A stretch of 64,000 bases of DNA from Chamaea fasciata (taxonomy: Eukaryota > Chordata > Aves > Passeriformes > Sylviidae): assembly GCA_029207755.1 (NCBI GenBank), contig JARCOQ010000002.1:87705087-87769086 (forward strand). Direction: 5' to 3'. Position 1 is the stretch's first letter. Each line of letters opens with the position of its first letter. The notes under the pieces were generated by a model. It saw only the letters and a program-made list of their open reading frames with translations, searched no databases and was not told where the DNA came from. Position numbers and translations under genes: made by a program. Positions 22,661-35,385 of this stretch are shown here, piece after piece.

Positions 22661-25600
22661 AGATGTAAAACTGTTTCCTTTCTTATTCATCTGAGAAATT
22701 TTATATGCTATAGGAAAGAAGGGAGTATTCAAACAATACATTTGGGGTGGGGGCATTTATCCTATAATCTTTTGGTGTTTCTGTCATGTGAAAAGACAGT
22801 GTCCTCATTCTCCTTATGATTTATACGGTGTTTCAAGTAGGATCTCTTATTTAATGTTCACTCTTATCCCAATCTGATGTTCCAATAATGACCACTTGTA
22901 AAAAGAAACAGCAAAATATATTGACTAATTAAATCTTCAAATAAGGTTGTTTAACACTTGTTGCAATTAGTTACTATTTTATTATGCATGTGTCTTCTCA
23001 GCTTTCTAGTAGGATTTTCAGACACGTAGTTTTCAAGAACCTGGCAGTTCTAAGACAAATTTTGCAGAAGTAGTTCCGATAAATCTTTGTAAGGTAAATA
23101 TGTAACAGAATTACCTCAGATGGAAGTTTCCTTCTTGCCTGTTTTCTTGAGTAAGGATCTAAGTTTGAAAAAGCTGCCTTGTTTAAATGAGGAGTTCACT
23201 TTATAAATAATAAGGTAGTATTCGTTTTCTTTTACCAAGTTAGTCATCTTTTGACCATTTCATCTCCTCCTAGATCATGTAGCAATAAGGAATAAAGACA
23301 CTTTATGGACCTAATTTTTCAAACACTTACCTCACTGTACACCAGAAGCACCTCCCTTGTAGTCATTAGTTCTGATTCCTCTCATACTTCATTCCTGCCT
23401 GGCTTCCAAAAATCATGGGGCATGGGAAGGGGTTGGGGAGCTCTTCTGTCCCTCTCCTCAGGCCTGTTCAACTTGTGGCTTACAACAGTGTTGCCATCCT
23501 CTAGTCTCACACAGGTGGAATACGACACCAAGCATAAGGAGCCCCAAGACTTGGAGAGTCCCTTTTTAGAATTACACACATTTAAAAGTTACTTTAAGTC
23601 TCATTGTGAAGAAAAGAACCCCATACATTGAAACTGGCCCTGTTTCTCTCCATGATCTTTTGCATTCACAGATGTTAAAGAAAACAGGTAGAGTCTACAC
23701 AAAAAAAAAATTTGCTGAGAAGAGAAAAAGCTGCAGTGAAGCCACACTTTGATTATAATTAAAAACTTTTCAGTTGATTTAACAGCTGACTTTAGGCATT
23801 TTTTTGAACTGTGGAAGTAGTGGTGCTTTTAAGATAATGAACATTGTATGATTGCTAATGAAATCCATATTTGCATACATATATATACATATGTATGACA
23901 TATATACATATATACTATATGTGTATGCATGTATATATATATGTTGTCTTTATGCTATACATTAATCCATCAACTACATACATAGAGAGTCCTCTTAAGT
24001 TTACTTAAAAAGAAATCAAATGTGAGGGAAAGCACATTTTTCAAATGTGGCTCTAATTGTCTTTTGTGAACGTTCTATAGATCATTACTGATTGTTTACA
24101 AACCTTGTGTGGACTGGCTTTATGGAAATGGAGAGGGTAACATACCTTCACTGTTTATAAAATGACAGCTCTTAATGGACCACATTAGCTTTAACACAAA
24201 CTATTAAATCCTTTTCATTAAATTATTCTGCGCTCTATTTTGGAATCTTGTTAGCTCTGGGAAGTAGGTGCAAACTCCTAAGGAAACATGAGCACACATT
24301 GAGACTATTATAGATAATGTTTATTAAATAAGCCTCTGAGGATGTTTTTCTTGGGTTGCTCTCAAGCATTTTGAAGGAGTCATGTTCCATGTTTGAGGTC
24401 CCATGTTTCTTCCTCTTAAACTATGAGCAGCTGTAGCACATGACCTACTTCTGTAGAACCCTGTAATGATTTCCTTCCTTCAGTGGCTTCAGGAGTCCCT
24501 CTTCTGCCCTGTGAAAAAAAGGGACAAATATTTTAATCCAAGCAAAATGCTAAAGCAGGTTTTGTTGGTTTCAGGGAAGAAACTCAATACAGCTACATCA
24601 CCGAGCGTAGGCCTCAAATTGGAACCATCTGGCCTGCAGAAGCACCATGAGATCGTTGGGAAAGGCATGGATATTTTTTGCCTTGGGCTGTAACACATAC
24701 ACCTGCAGAATGGGTAGACATGTTAGCAGGCAAGCTGGACTTGTGTAGCAATGCAAGCCTTCCCTCACAGCGCTGTGGCAGTGCTGGAGTTTGGAAATTA
24801 CCGATTCATTTAATAAATGCAATCACTGTACTGCATGCTCTCTGGATAGCAAGTATTCAGCTGCACTTGCCATTAAGTTAATTCAGACAGGTCTGCACTC
24901 CAAGGCCTGTGTCTTTTTTGCCCTTCTTGCACAGATAGCTCCTTTGAAGACAAAATAAGGACAAAAGAAGGAAGACAGTAAGCACAAAATCATGCACTAC
25001 ATCTTAAGGTTGCCTCTTGCAGGAGGTAGCCTCATGTGATATTCATGTGAACTGGATTAGATTGAGAAGAGATTTGTGTTGGTAAATATTACATCTCTTG
25101 GAGAACACAAAAGAATGCAGGAGTCAGTGTAATCCATCCCCCTTGGTGGGAGATTTGCAAAATCTCTAAGCTGGATGCAGAAGAAACAAGAAGCCACACA
25201 CAGACTCTAAAGGTCATGACCACAGAAACTGTCAGAAAGAGTCAGGGTCCAAGTCCATCCAAAAAAATGAAAATGCATCTCGCAGAAGCAGAAGGTGATA
25301 CATCCTTTGACTGGAATGTTATTAAACAATTAAGATCACAGGTTTTACCAGAGCTCTGCACTGTGCCCGGTTTTCTGCCTGCAGGCTAGCGGATGGCAGA
25401 GCAAAAGACCAGAACGTGGCATTTGCACCTTTGTAACCTGAAGTTGCAAATACTACTTTGCACCTGCAAATTTGTACCCTGCCCCTACAGGCACTCTTCA
25501 GACAAAACTCTGAGCAGTCTCTTGGGCCTAAAAGGTTAAGGCCTGTAATAACTGGACATTAATACTGTGTTATTCTTCTTCCAGCAATATAATGTGTACA

Positions 25601-28600
25601 ACATCCAAGGCAAAATACTTGCCGCTGGATTAGAGAGTGTGGTTTCTCATGTTATGCAGTAATACACTGAAGGGGAACAGGTTTCCCTCAGATTTCTCTC
25701 ACTCCACCTAGAAATCACACTGACTATCTCAAACTTTCAATGGGGAAAGTTTACACCCTGAATCTCAATCTGTACTTTCCCATACTCCTGAAGACGTCCA
25801 AAGAGAACATTTTGGCCCAGCTCTGCTTTCAGTGTACTCTATATTGCTAGCATCTGGAGTCACATACGTGGGCTATCCCAGCCCTGAGCCAGGGAATAAA
25901 ATAGACAGAATGTGCGCAAGATTGCAGTCTAGTCCTTCGTAACACAGAATTCTGAGCACTGCTAGCTCCCTAGTTATCTTCTCTTTAGGAGATGCTGAAG
26001 TGTTTTCAGAGATAAATCCTCAAGGTGACTTTTAAATTGTTTCACTGAGAGTTAAACTTGGGAAGAGATAAACCAATACTATGTCCAGTGTGTTAATACC
26101 AAGTGCGAAATCTCTAGCTCTCCTCTCCTTCACTCCTCTGTAAATGTGAAGCAGCTCTACAAAACCCTACAGAACAGTGCCAGGGTAAAACAGATGATGG
26201 AGAGAGCAAAGTATTTTTTCTGAGATCTATGGAAACATTAGAGAGATTTTGTGGACGGTCAAATATAACAGGAATAAAGGTGGAGCTATCTCAAAGGATA
26301 GCACTCTGAAGTGGCTTCCTCAGTTTCCAACTTACTCTTGCCTAATTTTGGAAAGGCAATCTCATGTGATGTATAGACGCATAAGAAAGGTGGAGGATAG
26401 CACAAATTGCCATAGAAAAATTTCCTTCTGGACTCATATTTGAGTCATTTTGATTTCCTTTTGCTTTTCACCATACCTTGGTTCACCTCACCTCACAACA
26501 GCTTCTCACTTCTGTCTGTGCAAGCCAATATACATCTAATATACATCTTCAACACTTTCCAGCGCTGTTTCAGCAACAAGATGAGAGTTAATGAGGCTCA
26601 ACATGCTTCCTACCATACTTTATGGGGAAAACCCCTTGACTGAGAGCAGGAAATCCATCTTGTAAGAATTACAATGTGGTTTCTGTTCCTCAACTAGAAG
26701 CTGAAGAGAATATTGATATTTTTCAAAATACCAAATACTAAGAGTAGGGGTTGCCCAGCCAAATATCCCTTTGCTGCAACAGGACAATTTTTCATTTCAG
26801 TGTCATTTAGATTTCTGAAATAATTTATTATATACTTGAAGAATGTTGAAAATTTCCCTAACCCAGATTCTACTACCTCTATTTATGCAGGCTGTGCAGA
26901 CAGGAAAAAATGGTGCTCTTTGCTATGAGGGAAGGAGGGCAGAATCCAACCCTTCTTCAAAGCCTTCTGAAAGATGGAGAAAAGCGAGAGGGCCCAGGTT
27001 TCACTAAGTCCATTTTGACAAATAACTAAACTGCCTTGTGATCTCAACCAGTAAACCAGGGAGGCTTACCACAGCCTTGCCAAATGTCTTTAAAAAACAG
27101 AAATTCCTCCATCTGGGAGGAATTCTGGGAATAACAACAACAAAAAAGAAATCTTTATGAGAGGAAAGCAAATGCACCTGTGAACTTGGGGACGAGGTAA
27201 AAAGGATTTGCAAGAATATAAAGAGAAAAGTACTTTCTCTTAGCAAGTTTTTTCCAGCCATCTGGCTTTTCCCACCCTCCCCTCCCCAGTCCTGGGGGTG
27301 ATGGTCCTTGCAGCACACTTTTCCAGACACACACCAAACCTGACACATGGGCTGCAGCCACAAGCCAAATGTCTGCATCCAGATGTGCCTGCCGGCCCCA
27401 GCAGAGGTGCTCCCCCATCACACAGTTTGCGACCCCAGGTTGGCGGTTAAGCTTTCCTGGGGTACCAAACAAATAAGTGACTCCCCAAATGCTGATCCTT
27501 TCTTAGCTCTGCCTCTACTCTCGTCTCAGACAAACATGGGACAGGAGCTTGCCTCCGTCATGTTTCACAGCACTGGCTGTCCCCTTTCTGTCCAGACACA
27601 GGCATTTTCTTCCTGTGGAAAACACAGCATAGGACAGGAGAAGGAGGATCCCTCTAAACACAGATCCCTCTGCACACAGTCAGATGTTGCCAGAATCAGC
27701 ATCTGAATCCAGAAGCTGGTGAGCACTCATGGCCCCATGATTTAGGTGTTGTTCAAGCGCTGCTAGAAGAGTCATGTATACACAGTTTACAGAAATGGAG
27801 CTTTTATATGAGACACTTTTCCCTTTCCATCAGTAAAGGCAATAGAGAGCTCTTTCTCCTCTGGAGTTTCATTGGAGCTCATTTTGAAATGTTCACAGTC
27901 TTTCGAGGTTGACAGAGTTCCAGCTATTGATTTTCTCAACTTGTTCATAAGTTAATATTTACCGTAAATATCTAGTTGAGAAAATGAAAAGAAAAAACAC
28001 ATTTTCAAAACAGCAGAAGCTGGTGAGATAATGAACCAGACACAACTTTAAACAAGATATTTTAAGTAACATTAAACCTTCCTCCCCTTTCAAAAATTAG
28101 TGGTAAAAAGAAAAATATTAAAAACAAGTTCCCCCAAACCAGAAGGGTGAGAAGCAGTTTTTATTATTGAGTTCATTACTGTGGTTACTTTGAGAGAGGA
28201 GACATTTTTCTCTTAATTTATGAGCCAGTCATGAGCTCTTTGGAGGCTGTAGTAAAAAGCCCTCCTTACAAAGGACTGCAAAAAGATGACTTTACTAGAA
28301 AACCCTCACTGGTTCAACCATATCCAGATGCCTGGGAAGCTTGATCGTAGCTTGACTAACTCTCACCTGCCCTCATCAAAGAACAGCCAAGACCAGGATT
28401 TCGTAGGGGCAAGCATCCCACCAGCAGCAGCACAGCAAGTGAAGCATGTGATGGGCTGGAGCACCGTCAGCAAATGCAATGGGTTTGGCTGTGGGGAAAG
28501 GTGGTGTTGCTGCAGTCCAGTCGATTGTTAATGCAGGGCCCTGGCTTGCTCCTCTCCAACCTGCAGAAACTGGAGCTCAGCTTGTAGCCCCAGCGTGGAC

Positions 28601-28699
28601 TTTGCTAGTCTGCTAGTGTGGAGTCCCACACTTGCTTGTCACCATCTACTCTGGAAATGGCAGCAAAACTCGCTCACCCCCTTTCCCATCTCCCCAGCC
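22661..28699. other. Intergenic DNA, no gene recognised
   Basis: Unique, mostly AT-rich sequence. A TA-rich microsatellite occupies 23877-23943. The part around 24160-24260 has several ATTA/TTAAAT cores and might be regulatory. The open frames, including the opposed pair near 27000-27700, lack recognisable domains. Confidence 0.5.
23877..23943. repeat. TA/TACA-rich microsatellite
   Basis: About 65 bases are built from ATATAC, ATATGT and TATATA units with partial dyad symmetry. It is a decayed compound dinucleotide repeat. Confidence 0.85.
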
Positions 28700-29060
28700 C
28701 CTTGCTGGGGAGAGCTGCCGACAAACTCACCGACAGGGAGGGCAATGCATGAAAGAAAACACAGAGCCGACAGAAAAACGAAACGCACATGGCAGGGAAT
28801 AATATTTCATTTGTGCAGTAGCAGCCCTGCTCAAGCAGTGTAAATAAAGCAGGTTACTGAGATGTGAATATACCACTGTTTATAAATACTAGCCCTTCTG
28901 CCCAAAGACGTGCGTGAGGAGAGCTGGACACTCATGAGGTCACCCAACCACATTTTATGATTTACATAAATCATGTCAACACCGTGAGCAGGAACGGCAG
29001 GCGAATGGTGCTGCATGAAGCGAACCATTCAGCCTCCTGTCACAGCTCTTAAAACAGGTA
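28700..29060. promoter_or_regulatory. Candidate conserved non-coding regulatory block
   Basis: CpGs are retained through the block (for example near 28718, 28768-28783, 28907, 28980 and 29021). Fork-head- and homeodomain-like sites lie between them: GTGTAAATAAAG near 28839 and GTTTATAAATA near 28878. There is a near-palindrome ATGATTTACATAAATCAT at 28958-28975 whose centre resembles a variant POU octamer (ATTTACAT). No coding frame is convincing. A further CpG-bearing stretch at 29280-29350 may belong to the same element. Confidence 0.4.
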
Positions 29061-32000
29061 GAAGCTGTTAACAGGCCCACCAAATCTCTTAAAATGCAGA
29101 GGGGATGAGGGATAATCCAGTCAAGGAAACAAGGCATTCACCCACCCCATGTATCTCAGTTGACAGAAACCTTCCCGAGCTCTGAGGAACAGAAAGCCAG
29201 CCAAAAATAGGGTGCTAGCAAAGGACAGGAGCTAAACTTGTGATTAATATTCACCTTCACAGAGGGTAGTGTGTCCCACCAAGAAACTGCTCTAATGAAG
29301 AAAATGCCTGCACGCCTGGCAAAGGTGAAGAAAACGCGCCAGGTTTTGCTGCATGTGGGACACTTCCTCCCCTCATTTACCAAGCACATCGAAAATGTGA
29401 TTTTTCTGCAGAGGAATCAATATTCTGGGACTAAACGGAAGCCCCTCTGTAGGTTTGCCTTGCATCCAAGTACCTGTGGTTTGGGGGCCAGAGATGAAGG
29501 CAGTGGGGACAGATGCAGAAAAGCAGTGTGCAGCTTCCCATGAATTTTGTTCGACTCCCTAAGAGCACTGTGCCTAACTGGGACCACACCATACAACGCC
29601 AAAGCTGCAGAGCTAAGGATAAAAGCAGCAGTGACAAACAATTTCCTTTTCCTTGCCACTTCACAGTCATGTATCTCTCTGGGGTTGCTCTAATTTCAGT
29701 GGACAGTAGTTCTTTTTGGTCCAATTTGCCTGTCTCAGGAGACAGATGATGCCATCCGGGTGGGTGCCTGAAACACTGAGGATCTGGCTTGCAGTCTTTA
29801 ACTATGCCCAAATTTCAGCTCTAATAACATGTAATTATGTAAAATAATTGTAAAAATTACAATCAAACATGAATCGTGTATAATTATGCAAAAGAAATGT
29901 AAAAAATGTAAAAGCGGTACAAAATCCTTATGATACATTGCTGGTATATGGACATGTGCTATTCACTACTCTTAAATACAAGTTGATTTAAAAATATTAT
30001 TTTGACCATAAATCAACCGTGTTCTATGCGATTCCTGTTGATCTACAGCTGTGACACATTCTCAGAGAAGAACAGATGTAAATATTAGGCAAAATTGGGA
30101 AGTGTTCTGCAAAGTGTTTTTCACTGGAAGATGTGGATTTGTCAAAAGCAAGACCTTAGGGAGGAGATGGGATTTTTAAAATGGAAATGCCATATTCAAA
30201 TACAATCGGAAAATGTTTTTAAAAATGATCAGAATATCTTCTTTCTATAACTTTCAAAAGAAAAGATGCAATTTTCAGACTGAAAGTAAGTTTCTGTTTC
30301 GAAATCTAAGTAAGATTAGACCGAAAACATCAGGAAAAAATACTCAAGTAAAAACACTTCAAGGCTTACCAAAAACCAACATTGCAGAATTTTCAATCTG
30401 ATCTAAATTTTTGCATTTTACTCTTTAAATTCAATTTTTTTCAAGATTTGCAGTTCTGCACATGCAAAAAGTGATAAGCACATAAACCCTTTTTTTTTTT
30501 CACCTCTGCAGATCTATAAAAAATGTGTTTTCAGCAGATCGCAGACAGATCACACAAGCTTCGTATCTTTTCCAGAGAAGCTTTACCCACCAAGAAGATG
30601 TTGGGGGGAATATCAATCCTTCAGCCCTGGGGGGCCAGGAAATAATAACTACTCTGCTTCCCCAGTCTCATTCTGGACCCCAGCAAAAGCTTTTTTTCCC
30701 CAAGGAGAAATGCAGAGGTGCCTTGCAGCTGGTGCCTTCCCCCTGTACATAGAGGTGGCACCACAGTGGGATCCTTTCTTGCACAGGTGGGTGACCTCTG
30801 TGTTCTAGTCTGATCAAGGTCACCGCTTGGAGAAGCAGGTACCTGCTACCTGAAATGAAGCCCTGAATGAAAACAAAAAGATTTGGGGTTTGATACTGTG
30901 CCTTCCTGCCAGTGATGTCTTTTCAGGGGCAATTAAATGCTAAGCATCGGTCTGTTAAATTTAGTGGCAATTTCAGTTGTATGCGGCATCAAGTCAAGGA
31001 CAATTTCAGTTTCAGGGCAGCTTTTATTTCATGTTTTGAAATTGCAAGTGCTTTTTATTCAAGAGCAGCTTTTGCTTGAAATAATACAGCCTAGCTGTTT
31101 CTCTGTGGTCCTGATCCTGCATCTCAGAAAGGACCTCACTCACAGCCAGAATCCTGCTGATAATCAGATATTTTCAGCAGGGAGACTGAAGGGCCCTAAG
31201 TATAGGCTGGGGCTTGCTGTGCATGTCTGTTCTTAGTGTGAGGAGGGTTTTTAAGATCCAGGTTGTTTCGTCCTCTAAGGCCCCCAACTCATCTATTGGC
31301 AAGACTTTTTGGGAGAAGAGTCACCTGCAGGATTTTACTTCAGATGCAGACCCAGATCAGAGGTTTGCAAAGGCATTTGAGTCAGGCATGTCATTGGGTT
31401 TCCTGTAGGAGAGGGTTTGTGTACCCACTCATTCATGTCCGCGTAGCCATACTTCATCTGTGTACAGGCAACAGCTTCCCTGAGTTTCCTTCCTTAAGAC
31501 TCAGGTTTTCTATTACCAGGTAAATTTCCTTTCAGTTTTATTTGCATGGAGCAAGAGTGACATTCTGTGGCCAGTTAGATTTATGGCAGCATTTCCTCAC
31601 TCTTTTTCCCATCCCATAAATACCTCGGGGTATAAACCATCCTCTTTTGTTTCGTTTGTGGCTTCTATCACAGTTTGTGAGAAATAAATATAGAGGAATT
31701 CTCAAACACATTTCTGTGGCATAGAATCCTTAGGGACTGCTTTACCATGAATTCCTGACAAATTCAGATGTCTATGTACTGATTACTATTTTATGAGAGC
31801 AATGCCTGATTTATATAATGTAAGATACCAGAAGCATGAAGAGACTATGACATGCTCCTCGGGCTCCACTCTAGCTGGCTCAGCCTGTTGTACTTGGAAG
31901 GGATGAGGAAACCATGTTCCAAAACCCCATAAAAAAATAAAGCGGAGTGCTGTTTAAAACAAAGCAGTGGGCTTTTTAGGCACTTATGTGCTCCAGATAA

Positions 32001-32754
32001 TACACCAATGACACTAAATTGAACTCATTTAGCTGTAAACATGATATTACATTTGACAGCTTCCAGTGGTAAAATACCAGACAGCCTATGCTGAAGAGAG
32101 AAGAAACAATACGTAAGGAGAAAAATTCATCAAAAAAGAAGCCACAAAAGGGCCAACAGGGGAAAAAAATACCCAACAAAACCCCAGCATTTTTCAGTGG
32201 TTACAGTCATAACTCAGCACAGACATGCATGGTACCAAAAGCAACCTACCCACTTTAAACAGTGGAGAGCAGGCGCTGGAGTTTATGTTGTTCCCCTGTT
32301 TATTAAAAACGGATGGGAGCACTTGACAGAAAAATCAAACTTCTGGTCATGGCTCATTAATCTCTGTTGTATCTGTCAGATATGTGTGTCTAGAGTTTCA
32401 ACAAGGCTCTAGAATCAAGATTACTGCTGAGCTCTGTTGTTTTCTCTAATTTTGAATGAGGGGAAATGCTGCCAATCACCCTAGGCAAGAGGCGAGCGCC
32501 GGGCCATGGCTGCAACCCTTTGCAGCCAGCATCTCCCTGCCCAGTGGTTTGGATCTGATTTCAGAGGCAGCAACTCCTCTTTCCCTTCCTCACCACAGCC
32601 AGTTTTGGCTGGCTGCCTCCTTTCCCTTTCCTCTGAAAACCAGACTCATTGCCTACCACCAAAGCACATGTCTGTCAGCGTTAAGGTGATGATGAGGTTG
32701 ATCTGAGGCAGTGGTGGATGCTCCTTCATCCCTGAATTCTGCTCTCATACACAG

Positions 32755-32825
32755 TGTTAATCACATTAATCCACTGAAGACAGTGGAGCTCCTCCTGTGT
32801 AAAACCAGGGTAAGTGATGGGCTCA
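32755..32825. repeat. Degraded ancient amniote interspersed repeat
   Basis: AATCCACTGAAGACAGTGGAG, CTCCTGTGTAAAACCAGGGTAAG and a following GGCTCAG match in order the old dispersed repeat seen at 13490. It is followed by a 14-base direct repeat, GGGCTCAGCAGG(C/T)CT, at about 32819 and 32843. Confidence 0.4.
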
Positions 32826-34402
32826 GCAGGCCTAGAGTGGGCTCAGCAGGTCTGAGACGAATATGGTATGAAACAATTAGCTGCAGATGGTATAGGAATC
32901 TCGTTTTCTGGAAATACAGATTTTGCCTGGAGATCTTTCTATATATATTGGATTTGTCAAACTGATAATGACTTGAACATTTGGAGAGAGAGAGGATAAC
33001 CCACCGCAGGGCCAGATGCAGCTGTGATGGGGAGGATGGAGGATGTATATTAGCCTCAAAATGTGTCTGTCTCCCCATTACATTCCTATGCCAGTCTGTG
33101 GTGGTGGGAGGATGGATGAGGCCCTGAGTAGAGCAAGGCAGAGGAGCTCACCCGCTGCCTCCCCTTATGCCATTACTTTCTTTATTTGCTTTGGACATTG
33201 CTCATTTCTACACTCATTCTTTTCTTCACCCCTTTCCTCCTCTTTAGATTGTCAGTGTTGCTGTTTCCACAGACAGAAAAACTGATGGGCACTTAGAGGA
33301 TGAGGCACAAGATTTAGCTGCTGCTTCGCTTAAGCGCAAAACACAGGCAGTTGTGAGAGGAGGTTTCCAGCTCTGTCTGCCAGAGGACAGGCTGGGGATT
33401 CCTTTCAATCCTGATACCAAAGCACTGTTCTTCAGGCAGGAACAGTGGACTCCCACAACACAAATATAGACACAGACAGAAAAATAGCAAAGAAAATATG
33501 GTGTTTTATGACTGAAGGTATACCACAAGCAGGCAGCCTGACCCTCACTGTTCACCAACTGTAAATGGCAGCAGCAAAACTGTGTAAAAGCCATGCTTGC
33601 CAGCTCCCTTTTCAATGAAACACATGGAGGTTCCCTCCAGGGGATGTCTCTCCTGCTTGCCAAAGTCTGCCCTCAAGATCAGCCCTGCCTGCTGCGCCAA
33701 CTGCAGGATTGCAGGCACGGCTGCCGCATGATGTTTCAGATCATATGGAAAGCCATATTCCTGGGGATGTTCAGACATGCCAGAGAGCACGGCAGTCAGC
33801 TGGACTGGGAGTGGGCAGTAGGTAAATGGCAAAGAGCAGCACTTACCCTCTGTGCTGCAGCTTGCTGTTTCTCAGAAGCACAGTCATAGCCCTGTGTTTC
33901 AGCCTTAGCAGAGCTTGCCGATGCAGAACACTTCCCAAGACCACTTTGAAGATCAGATTTTTAAAGCTAGACTTATTAAAAAACCAGAATTTCTACTAGA
34001 TCTTAACAGACAGGGTGAATCCAGTCACTTGCTAATCTGCTTGAAATGTGGTGGACCCTTCTAATCCCAAAAGTAAATTCCCATTGTTTTAATGTCAGCT
34101 CCTATCATTTAAAATATTTTCCAGTGGGTTTTCAGGAATCTGGGTTATTGGACCAAGAAATCTGGGCCTTCTGACCTGTTTATTCTTGCAGACGTGTGAG
34201 TGGCTATACTAGCACAACTTGCTGTTGCTCAGAGAAGACTGTGCATCTCTGTCTCTCTATACACACATATATATATTTGCAGTATTTCTGAAGCTTCTCT
34301 GTATTTAGCACTTAATTTTTTTCAATAAAGCATATATGACATAGGAGCCATTTTCAACAGCCATATCAGCACTTAAGCCTGGATCCTTTAAGCTATTCAA
34401 GT

Positions 34403-34425
34403 ACATACATATATATATATATATG
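34403..34425. repeat. AT dinucleotide microsatellite
   Basis: About eight AT units are preceded by ACATAC. A similar shorter run lies at 34261-34276. Confidence 0.85.
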
Positions 34426-35298
34426 TCTCAGTGGAAGTGTTTCAGCCATCTTAGTGGGTTAGATGAGGAGCTTCCACTGAAATCTGTCCCCAGTTCCAGC
34501 TTCCCCTCAGTTGCTTAAGTTGTTCTTTTGGGATTTAGACACTGAGATGACAGGTACCTAAAATATGCAATAGCTGGATGACATGCATAAGGTAAAGACG
34601 GGTGTTTGAATACTGTAGGATGCAGGATAATCTTTAGCTGAGGGACAGTTCAGGAAAAGGCCACGTGGCCCTCCTAGGTATCTCCTGATCACCAAATGCC
34701 CTAGAGTAAAATTGTCAGGCAGTAAACGCTGGCAGGTACCTTGTTACACGCTTGGGTATGCAAAATTTCTTGTGCAGATACAGAAGGCATGGCACAGGGA
34801 AAACTTCCTTGTTCCAGCTTATTGGGAGCCAAGTCATAGCAGTGAACCTCTCTATTGAGAGCAGTTCAGGTCAGCTCGGGTGTAACTGAGAGGAAAGAAG
34901 GGACCCACACATTAACCTGGCAGAAATAAGGGTTTGTTTCATTGAAATACTGGGGGTATTTTTAATGGCAACCTGTCAGGAAGCTACATTGTATTCTTCA
35001 AAAAGCAGTAGCAACTGCGGCCAGATAGGCAATAGCTGAGTGGGATGTATCGCTTCCTGAATTTGGGCATTGGTCACACAAAATCACTATGAACCCAGGA
35101 TTTGTTACCATTTTCCATCCTTTTGAGTGTTAATTTTTTTGTCTAGGAGAGGTAGAGAAACCGGAGGTAACAGACCTGCTCCAACTCTAGTCCTATCTCC
35201 AGGATATATACAATATAGCAGTCCTTGGTGTCCTTTACTGCATGATGTGACAAGCAGCATTCCCTTTATTCTGAAAAAGACTTTGTGTCTCCTTGGAG

Positions 35299-35385
35299 AG
35301 AATCACAGAATCATAGAAGAGTTTGGTTGCAAAGAACCTTAAAAGGTCATCTAGTTCAATCCCCTGCAATGAGAAATCAGGAGGT
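35299..35385 (-). mobile_element. Short CR1 LINE 3' end, antisense
   Basis: AGAATCACAGAATCATAGAA is the antisense copy of the CR1 terminal octamer repeat. It is followed by TTTGGTTGC, CCTTAAAAGGTCATCTAG and TTCAATCCCCTGCAATGAG, the antisense 3' untranslated tail. Only about 85 bases remain, a severely 5'-truncated insertion. The nested open frames are not genes. Confidence 0.88.

Larger units (their letters stand above)
29061..35298. other. Intergenic DNA, no gene recognised
   Basis: Mostly unique sequence. It contains a T11 run near 30490, one degraded ancient repeat at 32755-32825 with a short direct repeat beside it, and two AT microsatellites at about 34261-34276 and 34403-34425. The 139-codon minus-strand frame at 33244-33663 is cysteine- and serine-rich but matches no family I know. 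Confidence 0.5.

Noticed and set aside
33244..33663. Minus-strand open frame of 139 codons, rich in Cys and Ser
   Set aside because: It looks superficially like a small secreted protein but has no cysteine pattern I recognise and no convincing signal peptide.
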